Below, in pieces: positions 1 through 17,529 of a stretch of DNA of 64,000 nucleotides. Position 1 is the first letter of the stretch. Each line of letters starts with the position of its first letter. Both the position numbers and the translations under genes were made by a program. Location of the stretch: NCBI RefSeq assembly GCF_002999335.1, contig NW_020312314.1, forward strand, positions 215,911-279,910, given 5' to 3'. The DNA is from Cyclospora cayetanensis. Lineage: Eukaryota; Apicomplexa; Conoidasida; Eucoccidiorida; Eimeriidae. The notes below the pieces were generated by a model that was given only the letters and a program-made list of their open reading frames with translations, was not told the origin of the DNA and made no database searches.

Positions 1-2660
1 GCTACTAGTGCCTGCGACTTGAGGGCCTTAGGCACCATGTACCCAGTAGAGCCCACCTGTGGCCATGCCTCCCCTGCAGCAGTCTAACACTCCTTGAGGG
101 GGGGCGAGGGCTCCGAAGTTCCCAAGCTGCCCACATCCGTGCCTGTTTCCTGCCTTAGAGCGTGAACAGGCAGTGTGGGTGTTGCCACCCACGAGTCAAA
201 TGAGAAGCGCGCAGAGGCCTACTCGTAGTGTTCTGTGGAAAATACAGGGGAAGCGCCTGTTCCTCCTGCTGTGCTTGCTATTATCTTCAGCGCTTCACTG
301 CTTGGTGCTTGCGATGACGCTGATGCCCTTCCTCCACAACTACTGTGATACTTCTATCGGTGCAGAATGCCCCTGATGAGCGCATTTCTTTCGTAGGGTG
401 TTGCAAAGGCTGTTGTTTGTCCGTTTTACTAACTTTCCTTCTAATGAGCCAGGACAAGGAAACACCTTAGAATCCGGCTGCTACGCTTCTTCGTGCTCTG
501 CTCCACGCAAACTCCCCCTTAAGAACGCTTTCTGATGCGCAGTATCGCTCGACTTCAAAGCATACCAGATGGGGACAAATCAGGTTTCCACCGACCAGGT
601 ATACTTTTATCTTGAAAGATGAAAGGAATCTAGGACTCGAATAAGCTATCAATGTGGTGGAGGCATAAATCTGGCTATAGTTGTCGCGGCACCCTGCCAC
701 AGACCCTGCTGTTCAGCAGGGGCTCATCAGTACCTAGCATTCGACAGGAAACGCCGCATTCGCTATGGTAGGAAAACAAATCAGAGCAAGCACGAGCAAA
801 CAGTGGGCATGAAATAGAGATGCATGGACAGCATGCACCAACGCAGGAAACCAAATCTGGGCAGACAGAAGCAAACGAGGGGCATGCAGAAGAGATGCAC
901 AACAGCATGTAGCAAATGGGCATGATCGCGGGCGGCAGCGACTTCAGCCAATTTCACTTGGCTTTTAGTGTAATCATGATGAATATTTTCAAGAACTTCA
1001 CCTGGTTTTGTTTCCACTTTTCGCACTAAAACGGCACTTCGATCAATTTTGCTGACTTGCGCTCTAGTTTTAAGTGTAGCATCTTGCTGTAATTTGCAAA
1101 GAATCCCAAACACCGTTTGAGGGGCGTTCCTCTGTGTAAGCCTGTTTGCCTGCTACGAATCTCTCACTTGACTTTATGGCGCCTTTGGCTGCGTCTTCCT
1201 CTTCACTCTCTAGTAGAAATACTACAATGCTCATTTTAAGGGCTATGCCTATATGCTTACTCCTTCATTCCTAGACACAGCTTTGCAAATATTGCATGGG
1301 CAGCGAGAGCGATCTCGCAGGAGACCCCATGCCTCTCGATAAGCTGCATAATATCAAATGAACGAATCAAGGCTCACGCTGCCTTTGACAAATGTTGTTT
1401 CCTTTTAAAGATGCACGAATATCAGCTACTTTACTTGTGCGGTATCGCCTGCTCGCGATGAGGGGGACCCCAAACCGAAACCGTGTCACGCATTAACGAT
1501 AGCACTTGCTTCGTTAACCAGATTTATCGCCTTCCTTGCCCTCAATCGAAATACTATCCTAGCTCAGCGGCAGGAGGGGCTGCCGGAGGCCTACTCAGCC
1601 ACCGAAGTGACCTTCTCCAGGATCACAGCTGGGCACAACTCCAGTCAGTCAGAAACACAGGTGCCGCAGTCTCGAAGCGCTTTGGCCAATCGTGCAGTGT
1701 CGCATGCAATCATGTACTTCACAGGCAGGCAGCCTATATTCTCCTGCTGTAGAGTTTTCCCCGCTCCTTTGCACACAGACTACAGGAGCCACAAAGCCAT
1801 GCCACCTACTGCCAAATATATTGTACGGACAAGTCTAAGAGGAACTGTCGAAGTGTGGCTCAGCCGGCTTGAAGCCGTGTGCATTCGTCTCCCCAGCCAT
1901 CTTTATGGGCTCCCCCCACCCCCCCCGCCTGCTTTGGAGCATCGAGGCATGGTCCCTCCACAGCTTTCTGCGATGGTGTAAGGCGCCTCCAGCAGGCTGT
2001 CCTGATCTGGGCGTCTAGTACGCACGCCACTGGCTGCTCCCGGTGCAGCAACTACTGTTTGAAACCCTCCTGACAGCTGGCGTTAAAGTGTGAACCCCAT
2101 TCCCCAGGCAGAAACTGCAGTCAAAAACAAGCACTTTAAATCAAAAAATATGACGTCACTGGTGTTCTGTGTTTGCAGAAAAAAACAGCAAACCCAAATC
2201 ATCAGGGAGAGGTGGACCTGAGGCAGAGACTACACGAGTCTTCTTTCAAGTGAAAAATCGCCATACACGGGGCCCACCGCTTTAAAACCTATCGAACAGA
2301 ATAAGTAAAGGCGTATAGAGACTACCCGTCGCTTTAAAGCGACACGCAAGTCGGGGAGTATCCCCCAGAACTTCCCACAGGGTTCCTTGGAACCTCTTTA
2401 GATGGCCGGCATGAAGCCCACAAAATTCATTTGGGCGTTGGTCGTCTGCAAACTAAAGCTGTCATGTTGACGTACACCAGTGGGGCTGTAAGGAGGCCCT
2501 TTCCTAGGATGCCTCGCTCCAGCACATGCTAAATTCATTTTGGACGTAGAAAAACTCGACAGCTTTTACGATGCGGGGTGCACGCACTGCTGCTATTTCT
2601 GCTAGTGCTAAATGGGTTGCCCCTGGAACTCCTCCCTCAATGGTGCTGCAATTGCTGCGT
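1..2660. other. Left intergenic region, no supported gene
   Basis: I see no ORF here with family resemblance or a credible exon structure. Short ORFs on both strands lack ATG starts or have low-complexity cysteine-rich content. One stretch, 1080-900 on the minus strand, reads like an AT-rich coding exon and is listed separately. Promoter sequence of a gene outside the window cannot be excluded. Confidence 0.5.
895..1092 (-). other. Candidate orphan exon, AT-rich codon use
   Basis: After an acceptor-like TTACAG near 1092, the minus strand stays open for about 60 codons. The translation (KTRAQVSKIDRSAVLVRK, then KPGEVLENIHHDYTKSQVK) is charged and not low-complexity. Codons such as AAA, GAA and ATT dominate, unlike the GC-leaning exons elsewhere in the window. 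There is no in-frame ATG and no partner exon that I can identify. It could be an exon of an undetected gene, a foreign insertion or chance. I do not recognise the family. Confidence 0.2.
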
Positions 2661-4515
2661 CTACTGCCACCGCTGCTCGTGCACTGTCTGTGAGGCTGCA
2701 ATAATCTCGGAGATTTGCTGGAAAGGAACTTGGAACAAGGATATAAAAGGCTCCGGGCCGGCAGAAGCACCCGGAGGAGAATCTGTATCTCCACCCCAAG
2801 GAAAACTCGGAATATGACGGGTGGAAAAGTAGAGCGCGCGACCAGGTATGGCAGTGTCCTTGGTTTTAATCGCAGCATCGGTAATAAAGAGCTGAAGATC
2901 CCTGGGGTTTCGTAATTTACAGTTCTCGCCATCTTCTGCCTGCTTGGTGAGATCGACGAACAGGACAGGTGCTGGTGCCTCGCCATTTCCCAGATTCCAA
3001 CCAATCTGAAGCACGGAATGAGAGGCCCACAAAGTGTAGAAGGAGGCAGCAACAACCCGAAAGAGGCATTTTCCAACTGTCCGCACCGTTCCTGGAATGT
3101 CTACTGGCGTCGGCAGCTCTTCAACGACCTTCGGCACCTTGCACATAGGACCAGACCAAAGAGCGAACCTCGCATAGACAGGGGGAGCACATCGCACGAA
3201 AATCGTGTCGATGTCTCCTTGTTGATTCGCCGCTACCGCGTAAGCAGGATTCTCGTGCAGCTTCACGAGTCGGCGGCAATCACAGTCAACAGGCATGACC
3301 CTCTCTACAGTTATTGGCAGCAGCGCCTCTCCAAAAAATTTCTGAAACAAGCCTGGAACCTTGGAATCATCCCATCCGCTGGGATGCATGGTGAACCGCA
3401 GCCTTCCAGACTGGCTCGAGCATGTCACCGAGATGGAGCCTGAGCTTAGAGCGCTCGCAGCTCCATCAGTCAAGTCTAGAACCTTAAACGTCAGCACCTT
3501 GGGGTACAGCGGGGTAACCAAGGTGAAGGGGAGTTTCAATGGCCGCAAGGAGGAAGAAATATCAATGTACGTCTGTTCGATCGCCGATGCTTCGTTAACC
3601 ACCGAACTTGCACCTAGCTGCTCGCTGCTCTCTAGTCCACCAACCTGCGCAGACATAGAATGAGACACACCAGCGCCAAGACGGCTTCTTCGCATTTACT
3701 CTGCGCTGCGGTTGGTGCGCACCTGCTACCTCAGGGGAGAGGCTTGGATTCTTTGCGCTTACAACTCGAGGTCTTTCATCTTTGGATAAAGATGCACTAG
3801 ACGACGCAGTACTGCTGTCCGAATCGCTGCTTTCTTCGGAGCTTTCTTCTGTACTATAGACGCCGACAGCTTCGTCAAGCTCGATACCCCTTGTGTTCAG
3901 GCTGCCATCGTCCGAATTCATGTCTTCGTCATCTGGTGCACCCCCTGTTCCGTATTTCTCCAAATCCAGCACCGTTTGCGGAATGAATTCCGATCGAGCT
4001 GGAACCTGTGCAGAGGTGGCTGGCTGTGGAAGCGCTGACACCTCGGCCGTTTTCGGTGTATCCTCAGGTTCTCGCTCTTCGTCAGCCACCGACGCCATCC
4101 CCAATACCCTCTTTACGGGGTCAGAATCTTCTGACGCTTCATCTAAGAGGCCAACCTGCATAGGCGAGCGCGTATTCACTGCTTCGTCTTCCTCACCTTT
4201 CAAGCCTGTTCCTGCAGCCGATGTCACTTTCTCTTCTGCAACATGGGTGCCAGGTGGGAGCTGCGGCTCAGAATCCCCTGCCGCTTCCCCCAAGCGGTTT
4301 GAAGTCAGCATATTCGCGGCCGTTTTCGTCTTGTCCTCAGTCGGGACAGACTCTGGCGCCGATGCGGGTGTCTCCTGCTCACTGCGGGAGTCACCGATTT
4401 TAAGCAGTTCCTCATAAAGTGCCGGATCCTCTGAGGCGTTTGATGCAGCATATTGCAGAACCCAAAGAGTTAAAGGCACGTAGGTTAAAGCTCTTAAAAG
4501 CCTCGATCGTCGCAT
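2661..4515 (-). CDS. Secreted acidic protein, unknown function (2 exons)
   Basis: Two exons: 4515-3763 and 3644-2661. The 118-nt intron has a strong GTAAGC donor and a GCGCAG acceptor, both phase 0, giving about 578 residues. The ATG at 4515 was chosen over upstream in-frame codons because it starts a typical signal peptide: MRRSRLLRAL followed by a hydrophobic run (YVPLTLWVLQY). Residues about 25-250 are acidic and rich in Ser, Glu, Thr and Asp, with runs such as STEESSEESSDSDSS, and look disordered. Exon 2 encodes a more globular half with several cysteines. No known domain is recognised. A role in the parasite secretory system or on its surface is only inferred from the signal peptide. The last 60 residues are the least certain, because another 3' intron could replace them. 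The gene diverges from the TPR gene at 5415. Confidence 0.7.
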
Positions 4516-5414
4516 CTCTACGCACAGTGACACTCGGAGAGAAGGGAGAGGCAGGAGACTGCAGAAGAGGGGGATACTCCAACTAGGCTCCCACGAGGTT
4601 GGGATGCACACAAAATGTACTCAGTTTATGAAACGGGCAAAGCTTTCCGTTTCAAGAATTTGCAGTCTGCCAAGGAGGGGGATGGCAACAGGAGGGGGGG
4701 ACCGCAAGCGATCGAATGAAACGCCGGGGAGCGGCTGCTCTAGAGAGTCCATAAGAGACAACCACCGGGGGATGACTTGCATTGAGGAGAGCAATCGCTG
4801 CAAATATTCTAATGCCGCAGCACTAAAACCATGCGGTAAGAGGATATCTGGCAAACAAAGTGGATAACATGAAGAATAATTCCATTTGCACACACACCCC
4901 AATTCGAAGGGAACCCCACCCTCCACAAGCAGCCTGTACAGGCCGTCAAACTTGACACATACCTAAATGGCATCATGAACCCCTGGAAGTGAAGGAAAGT
5001 TCCCGTTACACAACTTGTGGCTTCCATCGACTTTAGCGAGTGTAAGTGCTCTCTTAACTTATTTCCTGCTTTATCTCCAGACATTCGCGCACGAACCATG
5101 TACGCTGCGATCGCGACAGCCTAGACACGGGAGCCTACGGGTGTGGGGCCAGGCTTTCTGTTCCTTTGCCCCACCTACCTTATCAATGATTAGGGAGAGG
5201 CATTTCTACACCTCTAATATGAGCGTTTCTTCAATCCTCTCCCCGTGTATGCCCCTCTAGCCTGATCTACTGCCCAGCTTCACCCCACTTGCAGGCTCCC
5301 AGCTCCATGCGTGTTCCTCGCTTTTCGGCCTCAGCAGCTCCGCTGTTGGTCGTTTGCACCTTGCTTCCGTTTAAAATCTTCTCGCGCGCGCGTTAGACTC
5401 TACAGAGGCACTCA
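4516..5414. promoter_or_regulatory. Shared divergent intergenic region
   Basis: This 0.9 kb lies between two divergently transcribed genes, the secreted acidic protein (minus) and the Acl4-like protein (plus). It must hold both 5' UTRs and promoters. I see no TATA-like element or known coccidian motif that I would defend. Confidence 0.5.
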
Positions 5415-7641
5415 ATGGAGGTCGATGGCGCGGAAGCCTCGAACAGAGAGGGCCCCTCACCAGGAGCCTTCTCCAGTCATTCTCTCTCCGTAGGCAAGCC
5501 AGCCTCTTTTTTTCTATCTTCTGCGGACGACTGCCTCAATGCGTTCCCTCCCAACTTCAAGCTGGCCGTCAAATTCCTCGAGAAGGGCCTATCAATACAC
5601 CCCAGCAATGTGGACCTGCTACAGCGCTTGGCGGGAGAATATGCAGAAACAGGCCAGACGCAAGAGGCCAAGCAGCTGCTAAACAAGGCAATCGAGCTAG
5701 AGGTATAGTCTGGTGGCTTCCGAGCAGGGATTTGCTACATATTGTGGGCACACAGCGCAGACTTTGAGTTTAAGCATCGAGCTGTAGTGCTCTTGGCGCA
5801 TAGTTTGCGGCTCAAATATACGGCCCTCATTTTAGGCTATGCCGTCCCGTTCGAGACGCTGCATTCGGCGCATCTACGCCCCCCTCGTGTCTGTCACTTG
5901 CCATAGTTCGTTACGTGACGTGTACAGGGTGCGTAAATGTCTGCGTATGTGTTTACATAGCGCGATGCATGTGCAGACACCATGTGCATCCTTGTCTTGC
6001 GGAGCGCGCGCACAGCCTCTGACATCCACTGTTGCTTTCACGGTTGCCTGTGCCGATTTTCCCGGTGGCTTCATACCCCTGCGTTGATCCATACCACACG
6101 CGTTTCCGCGCGCGCTAGCTTCTGCAGTCCTGCCGAATTGCTTGCGCGTCTGAGTATGCTTGCTACTCTCTCTCTGTATTGGGCTGTCTGTCTGTGGTTG
6201 TGCTCTCCTTGACTACAGCCCTCCTCCGGCCCTCTCAAGTTCCTGCAGTTGGCGCAGCTAGAGGATGGTGTCTCGTGTCTTTCGCTGTATCGCAAAGCCA
6301 TTGAGATGCTCGAAGCCGTGCTCTCCCAGTTGCTCGCCGCTCCTCCCCCGAACAAGCGCAAAATGTGCAAAAGCTCGAAGGCTACAGTGGCTTCGAAAAG
6401 GGGGGACCCCACAGGCTCTCTGAAGCACCGGGAGGCGCAAGAAACGAAGACTCGTTTGGTGGGGGCTTACTGCGCTGTAGCAGAGCTGTACTTCACCGAT
6501 TTGTGCGACGAGGAAGAGGCGGAGAGAGAGGCAGAGAAGGCCATCCAGAGAGCCCTTGAACTAGACCCAAAAAACCCTGAAGCGCTTCTGTGCGATGCAC
6601 AGTACAAGAAAGTCATAGGTGAGCAGCGGCTGCAGCTGTGCCCTCCTGCGATACAGCGGGCTGGCTTTTTTCCGCAATCTCCTGATGCGCGAGCGCGCGC
6701 TCCTGGCGCTGTGTCTGCTCTGAGACTCAGATGACGCCGAAGGAGCTGTCGCTGCGGCGCAGCGAGTGTTTTCATCTCTGAAGGCCACCCACGAACGGCT
6801 AAATGCCGCCAGTCTCTTAGTGCCGGCGTCAGGCAACGAAGAGGAAGCACTGGAAGCGGGAGATGAAGTCAGCGTGGAGACTCGCATCAATGCTTCGCGC
6901 CTCTTCGTCGACGTGGGGATGCACCAGGAAGCCATTGAAGTCCTTAAGGCCTGCCTCGAAGAGGACGAGGAGGACGTATGCTGCTGCTGCTGCTGCTGCT
7001 GCTGCTAATCTTAATGCTTCTGCTGCTCTTGGGGCTGCATGCTGCTACGTGTCTCTTTAAATCCTTTTCCTCGATTGTTTGTCGCGGCTTGGTCGGCGAT
7101 CCTCGCTGTTAAGCTCCACGCTTATTTGTGTTGCTCTATTTCATTGTAAGTAGGGCCGAAGCCAATCTTTGATCCCCACTGTCGTCTTGCGAAGGGTTGG
7201 GGGCTTTTGTGGTGCATGCAGCCTCAGATTTGGCTTGTTTTGTGTTGCGCGCTCTTCAAAGCCGAAGACTTCGGCTCGTGTCTACACTGCCTTGAAGGGC
7301 TGCGAGAGGTGAACTCCACACTGCTGACCTGTCACTCGCGCAGGCTGTGCGACAATCGCGCTAGCTGCTCAAGTGTTGCTGCAGCCTGTGCAGTCGAAAC
7401 GGCCGAGGGCTTGTTTGATCAACTGTAGATCGCGTAGTTGCTGCTGTTGTTGCTGCAGCGGCTGCTCCGGTGTGGCCTTCCCGACGACCATCCAATGGCG
7501 CAACATGAGCAGAAGCTAAGGGATTTAGTGCAACAAGGAATCGCAAAACAGCAGCAGCAACACGAGCAGGACGGCCAACAACAAGCGAGCTCCTCTGAAG
7601 TTTCCTCCTCGGATGATGACGAAGGGATGGACATGGCATAA
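5415..7641 (+). CDS. TPR protein, Acl4-like ribosomal protein chaperone
   Basis: Five exons: 5415-5702, 6219-6618, 6731-6975, 7222-7308 and 7459-7641. All junctions are GT-AG and phase-consistent, giving 400 residues. Tetratricopeptide helices are visible at residues about 46-97 (LAGEYAETGQTQEAKQLLNK) and about 165-225 (AIQRALELDPKNPEALL). A third set lies at about 255-335 (HQEAIEVLKACLEEDEED, then LFKAEDFGSCLHCLEGLRE). The tail is acidic (SSSDDDEGMDMA). This architecture, including the QLAQLEDG segment and the acidic C-terminus, fits the Acl4 family, cytosolic or nuclear chaperones that escort ribosomal protein uL4/Rpl4. The family call rests on pattern memory rather than a search, and a generic TPR protein is the alternative. 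Intron 3 begins with a GTATG donor that runs straight into a CTG repeat. The start of exon 1 could be shortened, since its first 40 residues are low-complexity. Confidence 0.83.
6981..7006 (+). repeat. CTG microsatellite at a splice donor
   Basis: Eight uninterrupted CTG units lie immediately 3' of the GTATG donor of intron 3 of the Acl4-like gene. If the intron were retained, the repeat would read as polycysteine before a stop. Length changes would therefore sit within the donor-proximal intron. Confidence 0.9.
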
Positions 7642-10600
7642 AAGCCGTAAAACTACGACTTTGTCTAGCAGCGTATCTTGACTTTTACGCGTCACAAAGC
7701 TTATTCGAGCAGCTAGTTGCTGGCGCGTAGTTGTTGCAGCGGCTGTAGCACCAGGTTTGCTGCTCGAGCCCAGGCCAAAATCCGGCTTGCTACTACTGCT
7801 GCTGCTGCTGTTCATTTGTGCTGCTGTTGCTTCTCAAGAGCTGGGAGCATTTTATCTGTACCTTGTATGAAGTGTTTTTCGAAAACGCTGCACTGCAGCT
7901 CTTGTTGCTAGGTGCCATCGAGTGGGATTTAGATGCTGGTAATTACAGGCGGGTTTATCTAAAATTGGTCTCCAAATTCAATGCATGTGTAGCCTTGTCG
8001 AGTCTTTCAACGCCTTAGCTCCAATGACCCATTCTGCACTCCAACAACGCCTTAAGGCCGTAGCCACAATTCGTAGACGAGGCTTGTGCTAACAGGGGCG
8101 AAACTTCGACGCGTGGACAGGCGGCATCATTTATTTGGGAATCAATAAATAGATAGGAAGGCGAGAGAGCCGTGATCGCGGGAGCAGCCCAAGAGGTAGC
8201 GTTGAGGGAGTTTGCCTTCGGTAAATCCCTGCTGAAACTTCGCCTTCCCTCTAGTCACAGCCGCATTCTTCCTTAATGTCCACTTCTTAGAACGCACTTC
8301 TCAGGGCTACACCTGGTTCAAACGTATGCGCGTGCCTGAAAAGCTGTTTCGCTAGTACGCCCCCGGAGGACAGATTGGATAGCAAAAGCTGGTCAAAGGA
8401 AACACTTGTGGCGCGTTCGTTCTCTCAAATTCTGCTCCTGCTGAACGCCTTTGGTTCCAGAAGTAAGTTCATAAAAGTTTTTGGCGGCCTTCAAGCGTCG
8501 AAGAGCACCTTCGAGCAGCAGGAAGTTCACCGCTGCTCCTGATGTGTGGTCATTGCTGTGTCCACTATTCGCGAATGCTCTAAATTTTGACTCCCGGTAA
8601 CTGTGCAGTCCGCTGCAATGGAGCCGGCTTCACCTTGCTAAATCTTGGAGGGCAAAACGGCTTTACCCTTGATAATTTTGCAAATTTATGAAAATCCGTT
8701 GAGTTCTCTTTCCACAATCTTGCCATAGAAGAGTACCAGGCCCCATGTTTCAGCACCAGTTTTCTTTTTTCGCTTCCAACTGCCTCGAATTATTCAATAA
8801 GAGGCGTTTCAGCAATAGGAATATCCGCTCATCGCCTGATCTGAGACGGACTAGAGATCCCTGCGCTGCTCTTCCAGCAGCAGCTTCCAGCACAGCACCA
8901 GGCATGCACAGCTATTTTCTGGCATTCCAGCAGCTGCTCCTGACACATTTCATGATCCACCGGACCAGTTCAGCGCTTTAGCTAAATTCCTGCCCTTTAT
9001 TCCAGCTGTGGGTAGCTGCGCTAACCGTTCAACATACTTGCGAACACATGCTCTTTAAAAAGTTTCTAGTGTAATGCCACAGAGGTAGTCGTCGTATTGG
9101 TGATTGAGGGACTTGAGAGAGAAGTTATTAGATAGAGAGTCTCTCCCTGGTGGAACCCCAAGCCTCAGTTGTGTAGTGAGGAAGCATGCAGCTTGTATCA
9201 AAGTCTATTTATGACGATCGAACAAACGTCCCATGAATATGCGCTATGTCAGTAGGGCGTGGAGACTGTCGGAAAGTGCATCTACAACGTGGGTAGAAGT
9301 GTGATTAGCTGCAGCTGGCCAGCGCTGCCGTGAACCCTGATGTTCAATGGATGAGTCGACTCTTGGGGGTGCCCAGCTGAGAACAGAAAGCTCTGATGCG
9401 TTCTTGCGAGAGTATCAAAAGGTAGATCTTCTTTTCTGGCCAAACACGCAAAGCGAAACCAGGCTTTTGTATTAAGTTAGGGTGCACTTACCCATGTTCC
9501 ACTACACTATTTTTATTCGACTAACATTTAGGAAGGAATTCGACTAGCGGGTATGCCTCTTTGTCTGTCTTGTTTATTGTTGAATACTTTAAGCTTCACC
9601 CAGGAAGACGCAAGCTTTTGTGTGCGTGCCTCGGGTGCAATGTACAACCAGGTGTAAATGCTTGGAGTGCTAAGAGGGTGCAGCAGCTACATGCACCCTA
9701 CCTGTGCCCCTTTCTTCATACTTGGAACCCAGCGGGGCGCGGCAGGGGATACTGGGATTTCTCTCTGGCTTACACTGTAAACGCTTTGTCAACTTGTATC
9801 AACTCTGGAGTAAAGCGTCCCCCTCAGGAAAGTTTAGACGTAGCGTTAATACCCTGGAAGAGAACGGCACATTCATTCTCCAGGACGACCCTGGGCCCCC
9901 CAGGAAGTGTAGAACCTTTATAATGCAGACTGCGTTCCTCCTTTGGCTCAAAGTCTTCTTTGTTAAGTATTGAAGCAAGCGAAGTGTCACGAGACTTCCT
10001 CACCATGGGTTCCCCCGAGGCTTTATGTTGCCCCACGGTGCCCCGTTGCCTCGGTTGCAGGTAATGCTCTCTCTCTTTCTCTCATCATTTAATTTGTGTA
10101 GCCACGATATACTTTCGCGGGAAACCATATGTGACGCAGAATTTTAGGTCCATCCCAGAGGTGGCTATTCTGAGGTATGGATCTTTGAAACTCGCCGGCA
10201 ACTTGAATTTTGCACGCCTCAAACTGCTGCAGCACAATTCTGATTGTATTACTCTTAGGCTCTCTATACTGATTATACATCCTTGGCCGAAAGCTTAAAA
10301 GTTGCCGCAAGCAAAGGAGTCGCTCATAGGGGTGCAGGAACCTACAGTTCGGGTTTACTGGCGAAGTATGCGAGAGCAAGTCCTGTATATGGTCGAGTTA
10401 GAGCCTCGGCAATTGTACAATTGCATTTCCTTCATTGTGTTCAATGAATAAAGGGGAATGAGCCCAGAAACACTCGCAACTAGTCTCCTGCGAGAACGGC
10501 TGGGGGGCCCTGAGATCCGTCCACGGGGGCACGCGGTGGGGCCCCTAAGGCCCCAGCCGCATGAGGCCACATAGGTCTTTTGGTAGCTAAAAAGAGCAAC

Positions 10601-10680
10601 AAAGGAGATCCTCTCTCCTTTTGTTTGCCGATTCTCCGACCACCATAGGGCAACAAGGGCTCATCAGGATCTCGGCAAAA
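7642..10680. other. 3.0 kb intergenic region, CAG/CTG-rich, no gene
   Basis: This stretch separates two plus-strand genes. It has scattered CTG and CAG triplets (for example 7795-7830 and 8870-8945) and AT-rich patches. No ORF has both an ATG and recognisable protein character. It should contain the 3' end of the Acl4-like transcript and the promoter of PRP16. I see nothing else that I can support. Confidence 0.55.
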
Positions 10681-16678
<5,998 letters not shown>

Positions 16679-17529
16679 ATCACCCGCATAGAAGCAGGCA
16701 CATGTACACTGAATGCATCTTCTTCCGGCGGCCCTCCGTGCATATTTCTAGCACCCCCGTTGAACTGTGCTATTCCGTCTCTCTGCCCTTCAAAAGCTCA
16801 CTGTATCTGCCCTTCAAAGGCTCACTGTATCTGCCCTTCAAAGGCTCACTGTATCTGCCCTTCAAACGCTCGCTGTACAGCTTAGGCCTGACGTTGAGCT
16901 TCCCCAGGGTGGCTTGAGGCTGTAGCGCCGTAAAGCGCACGGGCGCTCGAAGGCTTTGAGGCCTTAAGTCCTCTCTGACTATCCTGTGCGGGGAATGCAA
17001 CTTGGTCTTTTTTCGAGTTTGAACTTAAGCAAGGGAGGGCGGAGGGGCCTTACTGGACGAACCACAATTCACTTGTGTGGATATGCACGTATGCTTACAC
17101 TTTTGCATGGGTACATCTAGACAGGCAAGGCATATTGCTGGGGCTATAAGCAACCATGCGCACTAATGATCCTCGTCTGCTTTGCGGTGCTCTCCGTAGG
17201 GCTTTTGCGCATGGCAAGGCGCACACTGGTAGGTAGAAATATAGTGGAGACTTGAGCCTTTCAGCATCGTTTACAGAGAGACTTTCTATTGTGTACTGCT
17301 CCCGTGTCTTGGAAACTTTGGCAAGAGAATAGAGCCATTTTTCCAAGGTTTCCCGTCGCGTGGCAGGGATCAGCATGCCGAACAAGATATATATCTACTC
17401 CTACTAAAAGGAATGTACAGGGGCGGATACATAGATGAAAACCTCTTCACGAAAGGCTGATGGAAAAATTGGAACTGGTTGATCTTTGCATACAGATCGA
17501 GGCCGGAAGGTTTTAGGGTGGCCTTCCCC
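16679..17529. other. Convergent 3' intergenic region
   Basis: PRP16 (plus) and the cpGTPase gene (minus) converge on this 0.85 kb. It contains the 24-bp tandem repeat at 16782-16877. A minus-strand ORF at 17385-17095 has an ATG and 96 codons, but no family signal or splice partner, and I do not call it a gene. Confidence 0.5.
16782..16877 (+). repeat. Four tandem copies of a 24-bp unit
   Basis: The unit is TCTGCCCTTCAAAGGCTCAC plus TGTA. Copies start at 16782, 16806, 16830 and 16854. The middle two are identical; the first has one and the last has three substitutions. It begins 103 bp after the PRP16 stop codon, so it probably lies in the 3' UTR or just beyond it. Confidence 0.93.

Noticed and set aside
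781..923. Minus-strand cysteine-rich ORFs near 0.7-0.9 kb
   Set aside because: They come from repeated TGC-rich sequence with no ATG context or homology pattern.
3893..4417. Plus-strand 174-codon ORF
   Set aside because: It is the antisense shadow of the acidic secreted protein and is Ser-rich because the other strand is rich in acidic and Ser codons.
17095..17385. Minus-strand 96-codon ORF beyond the GTPase stop
   Set aside because: It has an ATG, but no family signal, no splice link to the GTPase gene and mixed composition.
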